DNA of 64,000 nucleotides from Forficula auricularia (lineage: Eukaryota > Arthropoda > Insecta > Dermaptera > Forficulidae). Each line of letters starts with the position of its first letter. Position 1 is the stretch's first letter. The stretch lies in assembly GCA_024734495.1 (NCBI GenBank), contig JALMQS010000187.1:10655300-10719299 (forward strand), given 5' to 3'. Made by a program: the position numbers and the translations under genes. The notes beneath the pieces were generated by a model. It worked only from the letters and a program-made list of their open reading frames with translations, ran no database searches and was not told the DNA's origin. Positions 41,975-52,965 of the stretch are shown in pieces.

Positions 41975-42380
41975 TTAATCTGCTGATGACAACAGCGTCA
42001 GAAGAGCATTGCTGTCAAATCCAAACGCATTTCCATCCATCCCATCCAGCACCCTCACAGCAGCCATTTTGATTTTTCCTCGCTATTCTTTTTCTCTCGT
42101 GGATTTCAATATTTCCGCGTTCGTGACTTTTCAATGAATCGTTGAAGAACAAAGGACCAATAAAAAATTTCAAACCTTCAGCTACGTAACCAGCCATCCA
42201 TGCGGGCAACTTTTTCCTCCCAATATCTATTCCTATTAAATCTATTATCAATAGAGTTTTAATGTGATGATTCATTCGGTTGAATGTCTTGGACCTTGCT
42301 GGTCCAGGCAACAGGTTCCTGCAGAGTTGCCAGAACAACACACAAAGCTGCAGGAGACCACCAAGAAGTCTTGACGCCCA
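41975..42380 (-). other. Less AT-rich segment with good translation-start context
   Basis: Unlike its surroundings this 400-bp stretch is mixed in composition and not repeated in the window. Minus strand has CAAAATGGCTGCT (ATG at 42067), a strong insect-style start context, opening 30 codons (MAAVRVLDGMDGNAFG...). An overlapping longer frame (42341-42015) has no known domain. It could be a 5' exon of a host gene, with GTGAGG after codon 3 as a possible donor, or a fragment of unknown origin. Confidence 0.25.
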
Positions 42381-42643
42381 CGCAATTTCTAAATGAACAC
42401 CAAATGAATTATAACTTCAAAAACACTCACTTACATAAACTATTTGCAATAAATCTGATTAGGAATGCTCTAATGATTAATTTTACATTTTACCATCATC
42501 TAAACTTATAATAATCGGCTTGCGCGACGACGCCGACGGGATTTTTTTTAAATTTTAAAACCCACTAATAGTTCATGGCAAATTAAATTTAGTAGCCTGC
42601 TGACCAGCAAGATGCCAGCTAAAGGCGGGCTTTCCAGCTGGTA

Positions 42644-42895
42644 TATATAGTGCAGTAAAAACCCGTTTTTTAGTAAGGGTGATTCTTTTTAACTATAATT
42701 TTTTACTATATCCATAGCAGTAAAGTATTGTAATCGGTCTCGAGGCAAGTACAGATTCAAAGGGTCCTCAGGTAAACATTACAAAACCCATGGTCTCAAC
42801 CAATGAATATTCAGGTTAAATTTTAGGAATTGACGGTTTTGTCAAAAATTACATGGGATCTCGCCCAGAGCCCCAAAAGTTCGTGGATATATATG
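42644..42895 (+). repeat. Partial copy of the foldback TIR and unrelated sequence
   Basis: GTGCAGTAAAAACCCGTTTT at 42650 repeats the terminal sequence of the foldback beginning at 42896. The following 200 bp resemble nothing else in the window. Confidence 0.5.
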
Positions 42896-43264
42896 TGTTG
42901 CAGTAAAAACCCGTTTTTTAGCAAGAACGGGTTCTTACTAGTTAAAACGCGTTTCATTGAATACCTTTGTGGCAACTAGAATTTACTGATGTTGGGTGAG
43001 TTTGATTCAAAGGTCTAGAATCTTTATTTTTGACCTTCCGCCTCATTTTGGGTGTTTATTTTCAAAATTTTACATTCTCATTAGAAGCAAAGTTGTGGAG
43101 GATGTAATTTTTGACATTTTCGTTTAAAATTTTTGAAAATAAACACCCAAAATGAGGCGGAAGGTCAAAAATGAAGATTCTAGTCTTTTGAACCAAACTC
43201 AACCAACATCAGTAAATTCTAGTTGCCACAAAGGTATTCAGTGAAATCCGTTTTAACTAGTAAG

Positions 43265-43560
43265 AACCCGTTATTATTAAATTGAAAGTTTTGAGTAGCA
43301 GAATTTTTATATATTGAAGGAGACAATAAAAGAGTGTTTTCGCTGGAATTATAAATTTTATTTATTTATAACGAAACTATAGTTTCGAGGCGTTGCTTTC
43401 ATCAGTCTATTACAATGGATTCATAAATTAATTCCTGTGAATCCATTGTAATAGACTGATGAAGAGGACAAAGCCCTCGAAACTATAGTCTCGTTATAAA
43501 TAAATAAAATTTATAATTCCAGCAGAAGACACACTCTTTTATTGTCTCCTTCAACCCGTT
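43265..43560. mobile_element. Family C retroposon (C4)
   Basis: 280-bp insertion between direct repeats AACCCGTT (43265-43272, 43553-43560). The left end has AAATTGAAAG...GAGTAGCAGAATTTTTAT and GGAGACAATAAAAGAGTG; the right end is the inverse from CACACTCTTTTATTGTCTCC. Here the left end is near complete and the right truncated, the reverse of C3. Confidence 0.8.
43456..43490 (+). ncRNA. Hammerhead ribozyme candidate, C4 right arm
   Basis: CTGATGA (43456-43462), GAGGAC-AAA-GCCCTC (one A/C mismatch), GAAAC, TATA, GTC. The left-arm partner near 43371-43405 (minus) is decayed: stem II is lost and the cleavage triplet reads GTT. Confidence 0.6.
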
Positions 43561-43589
43561 CTTGCTAAAAACGGGTTTTTACTGCAACA

Positions 43590-44079
43590 CATATATATAT
43601 ATATATATACTAGTATATTAAGACAGTCGATTTCTCTATATTTTTTTTTTATACCTAGCCTTTCATCCTTTACATCTGATGATAGATAAATTAATAACAG
43701 GATTAGATACCTAATTTAGCGGACTTAATTAAGCTTAGCAATTTTCTGTAAAATTTAAATATTTTTTTTTAATCTTGTAATATTCAAATACTACCTGCCC
43801 TCCAGGGCTTTAAGTGACATGATTAATGATGAGTTTATGCATTTTGGCAAACAATTTATTTTTCGAATATTTCGATCTAAAACCTCACCGTAATAAATTT
43901 TAATAGAAATATTAAGAAAAATGATACGTCTATTTTGAAGAATATAAATTAATATAACATTAATTCAGATTTTAAATAAAAAAATTTTAATGAATGAAAA
44001 AACTTTTTGAAATTCAGGAAAAACACGATTTCTATTTGCATCCAGAATGAAATAAAATTGAAATAAAAACCAATTTTTT
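43590..44079. other. No gene seen
   Basis: AT-rich with a (TA)n run at 43592-43610. Confidence 0.5.
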
Positions 44080-44115
44080 TTGCCAACGTTTCGGCCCGCA
44101 TCTTAATAATAAATG

Positions 44116-44322
44116 TATTTAGTGTTCATTAAAGGAGACAATAAAAGAGTGTGTCCTCTACTGGAAAAATAAATTTTTTAATTTATTTATAACGAGACTT
44201 ATAGTTTCAAGGGCTTCGCCCTCTTCATCAGCAGATAACACACTCTTTTTTTGTCTACTTTAATTTATAAAAATTCTGCTACTCTCGGCAAAAAGAAACT
44301 TTCAATTTATTTAGTGTTCGTT
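44116..44322 (-). mobile_element. Family C retroposon, 177-bp single-arm copy (C5)
   Basis: Direct repeats TATTTAGTGTTCATT (44116-44130) and TATTTAGTGTTCGTT (44308-44322), 14 of 15 identical. It contains AAAGGAGACAATAAAAGAG, a single hammerhead block and the inverse end to GCTACTCTCGGC. It shows that a unit with only one ribozyme can also be inserted. Confidence 0.8.
44206..44231 (-). ncRNA. Hammerhead ribozyme candidate, C5
   Basis: Minus: CTGATGA (44231-44225), GAGGGC-GAA-GCCCTT stem II with a G-U end pair, GAAAC, TATAA, GTC. It differs from C3 in loop II and loop III only. Confidence 0.65.
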
Positions 44323-44457
44323 GACTATCATTGAATTTACATGCAGAGGGAGATAAAAAATTAAAATTATACTTATTTATTCATATTCCGACTCTAGTAT
44401 GTATGTTACTCCTAATTTATTTTCTGACATTTAATATTTAATCTATAACTTGTTTTT

Positions 44458-45166
44458 TAATTGTAATAGTCCAGTCAAATTGTGCTCAAATGGGCCCCTA
44501 TGGGGAAAGTTTTGGGGTAGTTCTGATTTTTTGCATATATATGTTTTTTGGGCCGCTGAATCCAAATCTGAGGTATCCCACTATTATTTCGTCACGCAAC
44601 ATTGTAGAAAATGCAAAAAAAGATGAAAATTTCCATTTCTTGGCGGTTTTTCGCTTATAACTCGAAAACTATCAACTTTTCTTAAATAACATTCCCATTT
44701 AAAATGAAAGTTCATAAAATTTAATCTAGTTTAAAAATGTATAGAGTGGTCTTTGTGGTCAACGTCCTCTTTCATGGTCAAAATGGGAAAATATCGAATA
44801 AAGTGAGAGTTTTTGGGCTTTGCCGAAACAGAATAAATAGGCCAATTTTCAACTAGCGCTTGAGCCCGAATGGTTGATCAGAGAAAAAAGCCTAAATGAT
44901 AAAATTTGTAGGAAATTTTATGACCTTTCATTTTGAATGGGAGGGTTATTTACGAAAGGTTGATGGTTTTCGAGTTATAAGCGAGAAACCGCCAAAAAAT
45001 GGAAATTTTCACCTTTTTTTTCCATTTTCTACAATGTTGCTTTATGAAATTTTGGTGGGAGAGCTCAGATTTGAATTCAGCGCCCCAAAAGCATAACATG
45101 CGAAAAATCAGAACTACCCCAAAACTTTCCTGATAAAAACACAATTTGTCTGGACTATAATTGTAA
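44458..45166. mobile_element. Long-TIR MITE with 9-bp target duplications (Mutator-like?)
   Basis: 691 bp between perfect 9-bp repeats TAATTGTAA (44458-44466, 45158-45166). Ends TAGTCCAGTCAAATTGTG and, inverted, TAGTCCAGACAAATTGTG. Inverted arms extend some 250 bp (GGGAAAGTTTTGGGGTAGTT against its inverse; ACTCGAAAACTATCAAC against its inverse). A 9-bp duplication and very long inverted ends suggest Mutator-like elements. No transposase. Confidence 0.75.
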
Positions 45167-45240
45167 TTTTTAATTATGCAAATAAATTGGCTTCATCTAC
45201 GGCCTGATAATGGTTGGAGTGGGCCGAAACGTAAAAAGAT

Positions 45241-46670
45241 AAAAAAAAGATAGATTTTTATACTATACTTAGTACTCACTATTACTTGACTTCACAGCAT
45301 CTACCTTAGGCCCTCGAAATATTTGGATCTATCACTTAATTAAAAATTACTGATAAAAAGCAAATGATTTTATTCATCCTTCATTATAAACTCACTTATG
45401 CCAAGTTTCAAATTTTAAGTTTGAAGCAGGCAAAAAATTATATCAAATCACTAAATTTTGCAGGAAGCTTACCGATTCTTTAAAAAAATTCCACTTTTTT
45501 CTTTCCCAGATTACCTATAATTTACTTCTTTGCAATGTTTTGAGTCAAACTAAATTATTCATTCATTGACACAATATTTTTATTAATTATCTAAGTTGAT
45601 GATTAAATCTGCACTCCTATAATTTTAAAACACTAGTAATAATAGTATTATTAGTTGGTAATTGTTTTGCAATTTGAATTGCCTCTCTCGCTTCGGCCTT
45701 AATTTCCAAATGAATTGCCTTTGTTCATTTCCTCTCTAATAAATCCTTTTTGTTTTTGTTTTTTGTATCCCAGAGAAAAGAGAGAGAGAGAGGTCTTTCT
45801 TTCAAATCGTGACCATTGCGTTTTATTTTTGAATTGTTGTGTGAAAGTTCACCCATTTATTTTGTTTTGCTTTTTTCAAACTAGATTTTTCACAAAATAA
45901 AATTTCTTTGAAATATATTTATTACCAAAGGGATAATGGATATTAATCATTTAATTGGCAAGTTTAGAAAGTATATTTATAAGGGCACCTGCAAGATCTT
46001 ATATCTAGAAAATATATTTTGAAACACATTCTTCATTAAAGGATTTTTCTATAAATTCTTTCAGTTTTGTAAAAAAAAATTGAAGTTACTTTCTAATTTA
46101 TGATTCATTTCTCCGCTTTTAACTGTCTTAGTAAAATATATTGAACTTAAAATTTGCCCTTTTTCTGACAACTGTCCATTCGTAGATTTATTTATTTATT
46201 TATTTATTTTAATTATTGATCTGAGACAGTTTGCCTAATATGAGCAGCAAAAAGTTACAATATAATTATAAAAGTTTTTTGTAATTCAGGCAGTCAGGAT
46301 TAATCCTAGCTCTTTCAGCCACCCGCTGTGAATCTGAATTAATTTGCTCTGAAGATGAAAGTGTGAAAGATTTGTAAATAAATTTGTGTAATGGTCTTTT
46401 GTCTTGTAAGAGGCGGCCCGCTCCTCGGAGGCCCAATAAACAAAATAAAAAAAAATATATGATAAGGGATTCAACTCAGCAACGATTCAAAATATCAATA
46501 AATAACACTGGCCTATATTCATATCTAGATTTTGATCTAAATTTTGGACCATCAATAATAGATAGCTAGAAAGCTGAGATTCCCATCACAAATTCTTGCC
46601 AAAAGAATTAATTTTTGTTTAAATATTCTTAACTTCTTAGTGATTTACTAGTCAATGTTATAATTAATTA
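45241..46670. other. No gene seen
   Basis: 1.4 kb, AT-rich, with a short (GA)n at 45778-45792 and (ATTT)n near 46190. No repeat relation recognised. Confidence 0.5.
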
Positions 46671-46671
46671 A

Positions 46672-46906
46672 TAGAGATTGTGGTGTTGGTGCAAGGTGAA
46701 ACAGCTTTAATAAAGAAAAAGTAAATAAATATTATATGAAATATTAATTTTCTATGAGTTAAGATTTCTAGGTTACTTGTTTCACATTAAAAATTGAAAA
46801 AAATACCTCTTTTATTTTTTTAATTTTTAATGTGAAACAAGTGACCTAGAAATCTTAACTCATAGAAAATGAATATTTCATATAAAATTTATTTACTTTT
46901 ATCTTT
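46672..46906. repeat. Foldback related to the 11.2-kb palindrome
   Basis: GAGATTGTGGTGTTGGTGCA, AAGGTGAAAC and TATGAGTTAAGATTTCTAGG are shared with 11290-11400. Arms 46725-46800 and 46825-46905 are inverted copies. The hammerhead-containing centre present at 11.46 kb is missing. Confidence 0.7.
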
Positions 46907-47066
46907 CTTTAATGTTATAATTACTTGTCATCAAAATTGTTTAGCTTTACAACACGAACTATCGGGTTTCTACCCTTTTGAACCGATTTAGAACCATCGC
47001 GAATATTACTAACTACAGTTAAGGGATGACTTTTTTCTTACTAAATAGATCAAATAGCTTGGAGTT
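46907..47066 (+). repeat. Segment duplicated at 39333
   Basis: Colinear with 39333-39500. In this copy the SINE that follows is complete, so this is the likelier source copy. Confidence 0.6.
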
Positions 47067-47300
47067 TTTTTTTTGTTTTTTTTATTATTTATTTATTGTC
47101 ATCGGGAACAAAGCCCATTTAGACATCACTTCAGTAAAGTGTTAGTAGGCTTAGTGAGGGAGCCGAGTTTTACCCAGTAGAAATTTTATATTTCTAGCAA
47201 GACTCGAACCCAGGGCTCCTGCTTGAACATTGTCATCAACGATGCTGAAGCGGAGCCAGGGCCTTAGCCAACTCGGCCAACCCGACTCCAGCTTTGAGTT
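47055..47300 (-). repeat. tRNA-derived SINE (family E), complete, with target duplication
   Basis: Minus: head GGAGTCGGG at 47289, A box TTGGCCGAGTTGGC (47267-47280), B box GGTTCGAGTC (47201-47210), then the shared body CACTAAGCC, TAACACTTTACT and AAATGGGCTTTGTTCCC, then an A-rich tail (T run on plus). Flanked by AGCTTGGAG at 47056 and AGCTTTGAG after the head, a probable target duplication. Confidence 0.8.
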
Positions 47301-49505
47301 ATTATGAACATTTACTACAAATAGTTAAGTGTCTAGAATTAATTTACATTTCTTCCATAGTGGATGATTTTTCAGTCGCAGCATGCTTTTAATCGCGGAA
47401 ATAAACATTACTTTGAGCTTAGAGGAAAATAAAATTACTCCTAGTTGACCTTAGTAAAAAAAGGGGATGTCATTTTTGCGGTTAGTACAGTCAATTTTAA
47501 TCATCGTCTAAATGAAAAATAATAAATTAAGGATAAAAAGAATATTTTTCCTCTCATACATTAAAAAAAATCAGAGCTTGAAATCCAGGGGGGCTTTGAC
47601 CCCCTCTGCAGACGCCCTTATAAGGGGTGAAGATGTTAAATGTTCATATACATTCTTATCATTAAAACCAAATATTATTTGAAAACTATATTTCAACGTC
47701 TGGGTGTTAAACTTTTTACTTTATTTCTTCTAATCCCCTACGGTTGCCTAGCTCTAGGCGCCTAAGGGAATAAATAAAATTTTATAACCCATCTATTAAT
47801 GGAAAGTATGCTTAATTTAACTTTCATTTTTCGTAAAAATTTCAATAAAATGGAATGTCTTTTATAAAAATAAAAAATTTAAAGGAAATGAATCATTATA
47901 AATTTTTCTCCGATTTATGACTTTTATAACACGCTATATTATTTATTTGATGAAACTAAATTCGATTTTTTTGAGTCTTTTTAAATCATTCTCGCATGTC
48001 TCATTTCGTTTCTTTATTCCCCTTCATGATGTCATTTATTCAAATTTCAATGTTATTTTTCCTTAACTTAAATTAATAAATATCATGTGGATTATTTTAT
48101 TAATAGGACAATATTGTTCTTTCTAATTTTCCTTGCTCTCTAAAATACATAGATAGGATCCCATCTTAATTCAAGGCTAGGATTTATTTTGTGTTTGCCG
48201 GAATGAAATGAATTTTTTTCATGCTTTGTCTAATGACGTCATTTCCTCTTAATTAAACAATCCTACTGACTTTTCATATTCAAGTGTTAAGTGTTTATGT
48301 TCAACTTTACCATCCGAATGTTATCATTCTATTGCTTGGCTGTTTTTAGATCTATCTCTGAATAAGAAAAAACCTCAGATTCATAATCAGTTCGTAATTT
48401 TTTCTGATAAAGATGATTTTATTTTTACCCATTTTTTTTATTCTGCTCCTTGCATCTCTTCAAGACTTAAGAAAAAAATTAATTAAAATATTTTACTCCT
48501 ATTTATTTTCTATTATAAATTCCAAATACGAGTTTTTAGAATTCCATATAAATTTAGAGAACAGAATCCTATTAGTGCAGTCACAATTTTCGTTTAAAAC
48601 AAGTGTACTATATATAAGATACAGACCTGAAATGTATTTATTAATTACATGTATTATCAAAATCCAAAAATGTATTAACATTTTAGTAGGATTTTTGAGG
48701 AAGGTCAAATTTTTAGCGAGTTGAAAATTAAAAATAATTTTTTACCAAAGGGTGTGAGATATCATTGTTAAGAGATTATTAAGAGGGATGATCTATTTTT
48801 TTAGGGTTCCGTTTAAAAAGTAAAACTGGACTATACTATTGTCACGTGTCTATAATTAAATATTTAACTCATTATTTCTGTTGTACTATTGTATGTAGAA
48901 GGAAGTATTCCTATTTAATATATAAACAAAATATGAAGGTAAAACCTTAAAATTAGTTTCATTTATTTAGCACACGTTTTGTGTTTTAACAAATACAGAC
49001 AGAGCCTCAAAAGATAAATTTTCCAAAAGTCAATTTTTCCATGATAGTTCATTTGATCAATTTATCTTCTTAAGATGTGTATAAAATTCGATTCGTTGTC
49101 TAAGCAAACTTGTCACATAAACGATTGACATATACCATAAAAACCAAGCCGTGTTCATTTGTAATGAGGCTCGTTGGACATTTATTCATTTGTCACAGTG
49201 CATATAAAACTATTCGAAATTATCTGCGAGCTTTGCTCCCTGGACGCCTAGAGTGTTAAATTAAGTCATAGAATGTTTTTTCTTTAATCATAAAAGTAAT
49301 TTTTAAGAATATGTATGACTTAAATATGGTTACGACCCCTCTGTAAAGAGGATTACGACAGAAGAAGAAATATGGTTTAATTAAATGATTGTAATAAATT
49401 AAAAACTTAAATATTATAAATTAATAAAAACTTAATTTTTAATTATTTTAGACCTAAAGCAAATATATAAAAGGCCTATTTTTCATCAAATAGAAAAAAT
49501 ATTCT
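47301..49505. other. Long AT-rich stretch, no gene seen
   Basis: The frame at 48413-48724 is hydrophobic and basic without a family signature. Around 47585-47625 a short G/C patch (GGGGGGCTTTGACCCCC) forms a small hairpin. Near 48800 is a TTTTTTAGGGTTCCG scrap. Confidence 0.45.
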
Positions 49506-49507
49506 TG

Positions 49508-49799
49508 ACCCCTGTGGACTGGGGGTAGAATAGGTCCATAGTATCCCCTGCTTGTCGTAAAAGGCGACTAAAAGAGGTTGGATGTGAGGCTAACAAGCTC
49601 ACTCTGTAAAAAAACTTCCCAGTCATGGAAGCAAGCATTTGCTTCCATTCAACAGGGAGAAGAATATTAGGACACATAGGGGATAAAACAAAAATAATAC
49701 ATTAAGATTCTAAAGGAAAAAAAAGAATCACTATTCTTCTTTGGGAAGCTTCTCTTATTAAGAAATTTGGATTATATGTTTACTTGACTGCTTCGCAAG
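49508..49799 (+). ncRNA. Pseudoknot-bearing dispersed repeat, copy S3 (uninterrupted)
   Basis: Stem A CTGTGGAC/GTCCATAG (49512-49519 / 49534-49541, one G-U). Pseudoknot GGGGGTA/TATCCCC (49521-49527 / 49542-49548). Hairpin GTCG/CGAC (49554-49557 / 49565-49568). A second hairpin, GGAAGCAA...TTGCTTCC, is at 49627-49646. The unit continues to GTTTACTTGACTGCTTCGCA and supplies the empty site for MITE A4. No A or B box, so not an ordinary tRNA SINE. Confidence 0.7.
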
Positions 49800-50053
49800 A
49801 TTATAAATTATTTTATTAAATATTAAATATATAAGAGGGGACAGGTATGGTAAAGTCATGTGGATGGCCACATCAGTTTATTTTTAAAGTAAACAACCCT
49901 GTATGGTAAAGTAAAGAAGCAAAGTAAAAAAATATGCTCTAGCATCTAAACTCTTCTTCCCACAAACTCTTCCATAAAGTTCTGTTTACCCTAAATCTAT
50001 TGAGAACTTTTAAGCTGTAATTTTATCTATCCATATATGATTAGTAAATAAGT
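49800..50053. other. No gene seen
   Basis: Short AT-rich gap. Confidence 0.5.
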
Positions 50054-51231
50054 ACAGTGGAACCCCGCTATTCGTCCGCCTCTCTATTTGTACAACTTTT
50101 TCAAGTAAAATTTAAATCGCCATTCGTACGCTTTTTCGCGATTCGGACTGCATGCACGAATGCGCACTGAGCGCAACTTTGCACCGATACTGGACAACGC
50201 TCCTGCTCACCCTCCAGGTTTGGAGGAAGATCTGACTGGTGAATACAGTTTCATTCAAGTGAGATTTTTGCCCCCTAACACCACTCCACTTATCCAGGCC
50301 ATGGATCACAGGTCACTTCAAACTTCAAAAAACTTTATACAAAAGCACTGTTTCAAAGATGTTTCGAAGCGACCACTGACACAGAACTCACCCTCAGAGA
50401 CTTTTGGAAGAACCATTTTAATATCCTCCATTGCTTGAGAATAATAGAAAAAGCCTGGGATGAAGTTTCTTTGAGGACACTGTGAAATCCTCCTGGAGAA
50501 ATCTGTGGCCAGACTGTGTGGCACTGAAAGACTTAGAGAAGACACTGCCACGGATGCTGTTGTAGTGAATGAAATTGTGTCCCTGGGAAAATCCATGGGT
50601 TTGGATGTAGACAATGATGATGTGGAGGAGTTGATTGAAGATCACCGAAATGAGTTGACAACTGAAGAACTTCAAGAACTACAGAGAGAACAGCAGGAAG
50701 TGATTGAAGATGTGTCTTCAGAGGAAGAGGAAAACATTTCAACTAAGGAAATTAAAGAATTGTGTCACCATTGGGAAAATATAGAACACATTGTCCAAAA
50801 ATGGCATCCAAACACAGCTGTGGCGAATAGGAGCGTTAACTTATTTAACGACAATGTGATTGAGCATTTTAGTAGGATTCTAAAAAAAAAGACAAAAACA
50901 ATCAACATTGGATATCTTTTTAATATGTAAAGGACCAAAAAGACAGAAAAAAGAATCAAGGGAAAAATCATCTAACGTTTTTAATATAGAAAGTAATGAG
51001 GAATTGTAATATGTAAGTAGAGTTTAAATAATAAAAATCGTATTAAAGAATTATACAATTGTACATTTTTTACTTCTACTGTTCAACTCATTAGTTTAAA
51101 TAAAGAGTTTGGAACCGATTAATGCAATTTACATTATATCTTATGCGAAAAAATGATTCGCCATTAGTACAAATCGCCATTCGAACTGCCTTCTAGAACG
51201 AATTGTGTACGAATAGCGAGGTTCTACTGTA
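50054..51231 (+). pseudogene. Tigger/pogo transposon with broken transposase
   Basis: 1174-bp element (50056-51229) with TA on each side; ends CAGTGGAACCCCGCTATTCG and, inverted, CAGTAGAACCTCGCTATTCG. Transposase remnants lie on plus: LDNAPAHPPG...VRFLPPNTTPLIQAMD (50190-50310), which covers the DDE-core signatures of the Tigger/jerky group. TELTLRDFWKNHFNIL and KAWDEVSL follow in a second frame, WRNLWPDCVALKDLE in a third, and the acidic tail (about 50530-50930, with VEELIEDHRNELTTEELQEL) in another. The N-terminal CENP-B-type helix-turn-helix half and the first catalytic aspartate are deleted. At least three frame changes make it inactive. Confidence 0.9.
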
Positions 51232-52281
51232 TTCAAAAAAATTTCTGAATATGAAAAAATTTCAACACTTATTTTTGTAATACTTTTCTAATTAACCAAA
51301 AATCTTGCTTTTCTAAAACCAATCAAAGCCATTAAAATAAAATTAAAAAATATATATATATATAATCATCTTTTCGATTATAGAGAGAATCCACTGTTTC
51401 ATTTTCATTTCTTTACTTTCTTCCTTTGTTTTTTTTTTCGTTGATAATTGACCCTACGGATAACCTTAATATGATTTTAATGATCGTCGGCGACCGAATT
51501 TTTGCGGATCTGTTTATTTAGAACTCCGCGACATCCGATGCTGAAACCACAATGCCGGTGAATGCAACGATAACATGGATTTATCTTGTTTGAAAAATGT
51601 AGAATTCCAACTGAGCTGACCAAATGAGGAAAGTCTGTCTATCTAAAAGGCAACCGATACTTCTTCGGGTTGCCTTTTCCATTTATTTGCTTAAGTAGAG
51701 CTTGACTTACAACGACTTCAAGTCACGGTACACTTTGATAATTACCCCGTAGATTTAGGGTACAGTTATTACTTATTAGAACAACTATTTTTTAGCATTA
51801 TATAGTAAAGAAATAAAACTTTCTCGATTATTGTTCAAAGAACTTAAGCCAAGAAAAAACTACAAATTGATATTGATAGAATAACTTTCTCGGCGGCGCC
51901 TGTTGCTCTTTCATGTTCAAATTATTCACTTTTTGCTCCCGACTAATACTGATTAATCATTCAATTCAAATTCTTGATCTAGTTTCAATAAAAATCGTGA
52001 TTATACTTTTAATTATATTTATGTATTTATTTTAATTTCCCATGACAAATCTTATATGATAATTATTTTAAATTTGAATTTCATTGACACAAATTCATTC
52101 CTTGAAATTTACGATACTCTTCCTATTTTTTATTTTTTGGGTTTCCTATACAAATATTAAACGCATCCTATAAAAATTGCAAAGATTAAAAATTAGACTG
52201 CTGATATCAAAAGTCTTATTAAAATTTTAATTTGATGCTATTTTTTATTTAAGGCTGTAGATTATCATTATAACGAGTTCA
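51232..52281. other. No gene seen
   Basis: A slightly GC-richer patch at 51485-51660 has no long open frame and no relation to other parts of the window. The rest is AT-rich. Confidence 0.45.
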
Positions 52282-52965
52282 TTAAGGACGTTCCCTAATA
52301 AATCGATTTTCTTGCAATCATTTTAAAACTTTGAATACACATATTTATAAGTGTCCTTTATACGTAGACATTTTTTTCAATAGTCCTTGCGGCATTAAAT
52401 TTGTAGATATTGACCATTGAAATTTGCATATTTAACACGCGAACCCTATCCCGATTGATGTTAAAGCGACTGTTTCATTAAATAACAATCGTAATTTTCT
52501 TGAAATTATTTTGAAAAACTGAGAATCATTAACTGAAGATATAACAAATATTTTTCTGTTAAAATAATTGTATCAAGCGATATTTGTTTTGTATGAAAAA
52601 TGTTAAAAGTTAGGTACTTTTGATGGGTTTCATTTTTTCTCTCATGGCATGGCAAGTGAGAGATGGCGACTTGGCAACGTCCCACTAAAATCACTCAATT
52701 TTTCCATATCTAAAAATCTTCTGCAGCTGGTGCATTTGAGATTCTTAGCTAATTTTCTCAACCTAACTAATCTGTTCTCATCTGAAATTTCGCATTTAGC
52801 TGTTTCATGAAGTGTTTTTTTTATTCTTTGTCTTTTAGCGTCGGTAAGAATGCAATGTTGTCAGATCCGAGAAACGACGCAGTGAAAATATTTTTGCCTT
52901 TCTGCGCATGTGAGAGTAGGTGAAAGAGCGAACTGCATCTGAGCTATATTAGAGAACGCCCTTAA
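52282..52965. mobile_element. TTAA-flanked element, third family (I)
   Basis: 684 bp from TTAA to TTAA with ends GGACGTTCCCTAATA and, inverted, GGGCGTTCTCTAATA. The interior has no transposase frame. The ends do not match families A or B, though it uses the same target. Confidence 0.7.

Larger units (their letters stand above)
42896..43589. mobile_element. Foldback element with CAGTAAAAACCCG ends, split by C4
   Basis: Starts TGTTGCAGTAAAAACCCG and ends with its inverse at 43589. Arms of about 180 bp (CTTCCGCCTCATTTTGGGTG against its inverse) meet at a 50-bp centre near 43100. A family C retroposon (43273-43552) interrupts the right arm; removing it restores the pairing of GTAAGAACCCGTT with the left end. 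Confidence 0.8.
44080..45240. repeat. Old GAAACG-type foldback split by two later insertions
   Basis: CCAACGTTTCGGCCC (44089) faces GGGCCGAAACGT (45223). On plus the right side reads CTGATAATGG...GGGCCGAAACGT, one core base off CTGATGA. Between them sit C5 (44131-44307) and a 691-bp MITE (44467-45157). Taking both out would leave arms about 300 bp apart. Confidence 0.45.

Noticed and set aside
48413..48724. 103-codon hydrophobic/basic frame
   Set aside because: AT-rich, no signature, no neighbouring exon or promoter signal.
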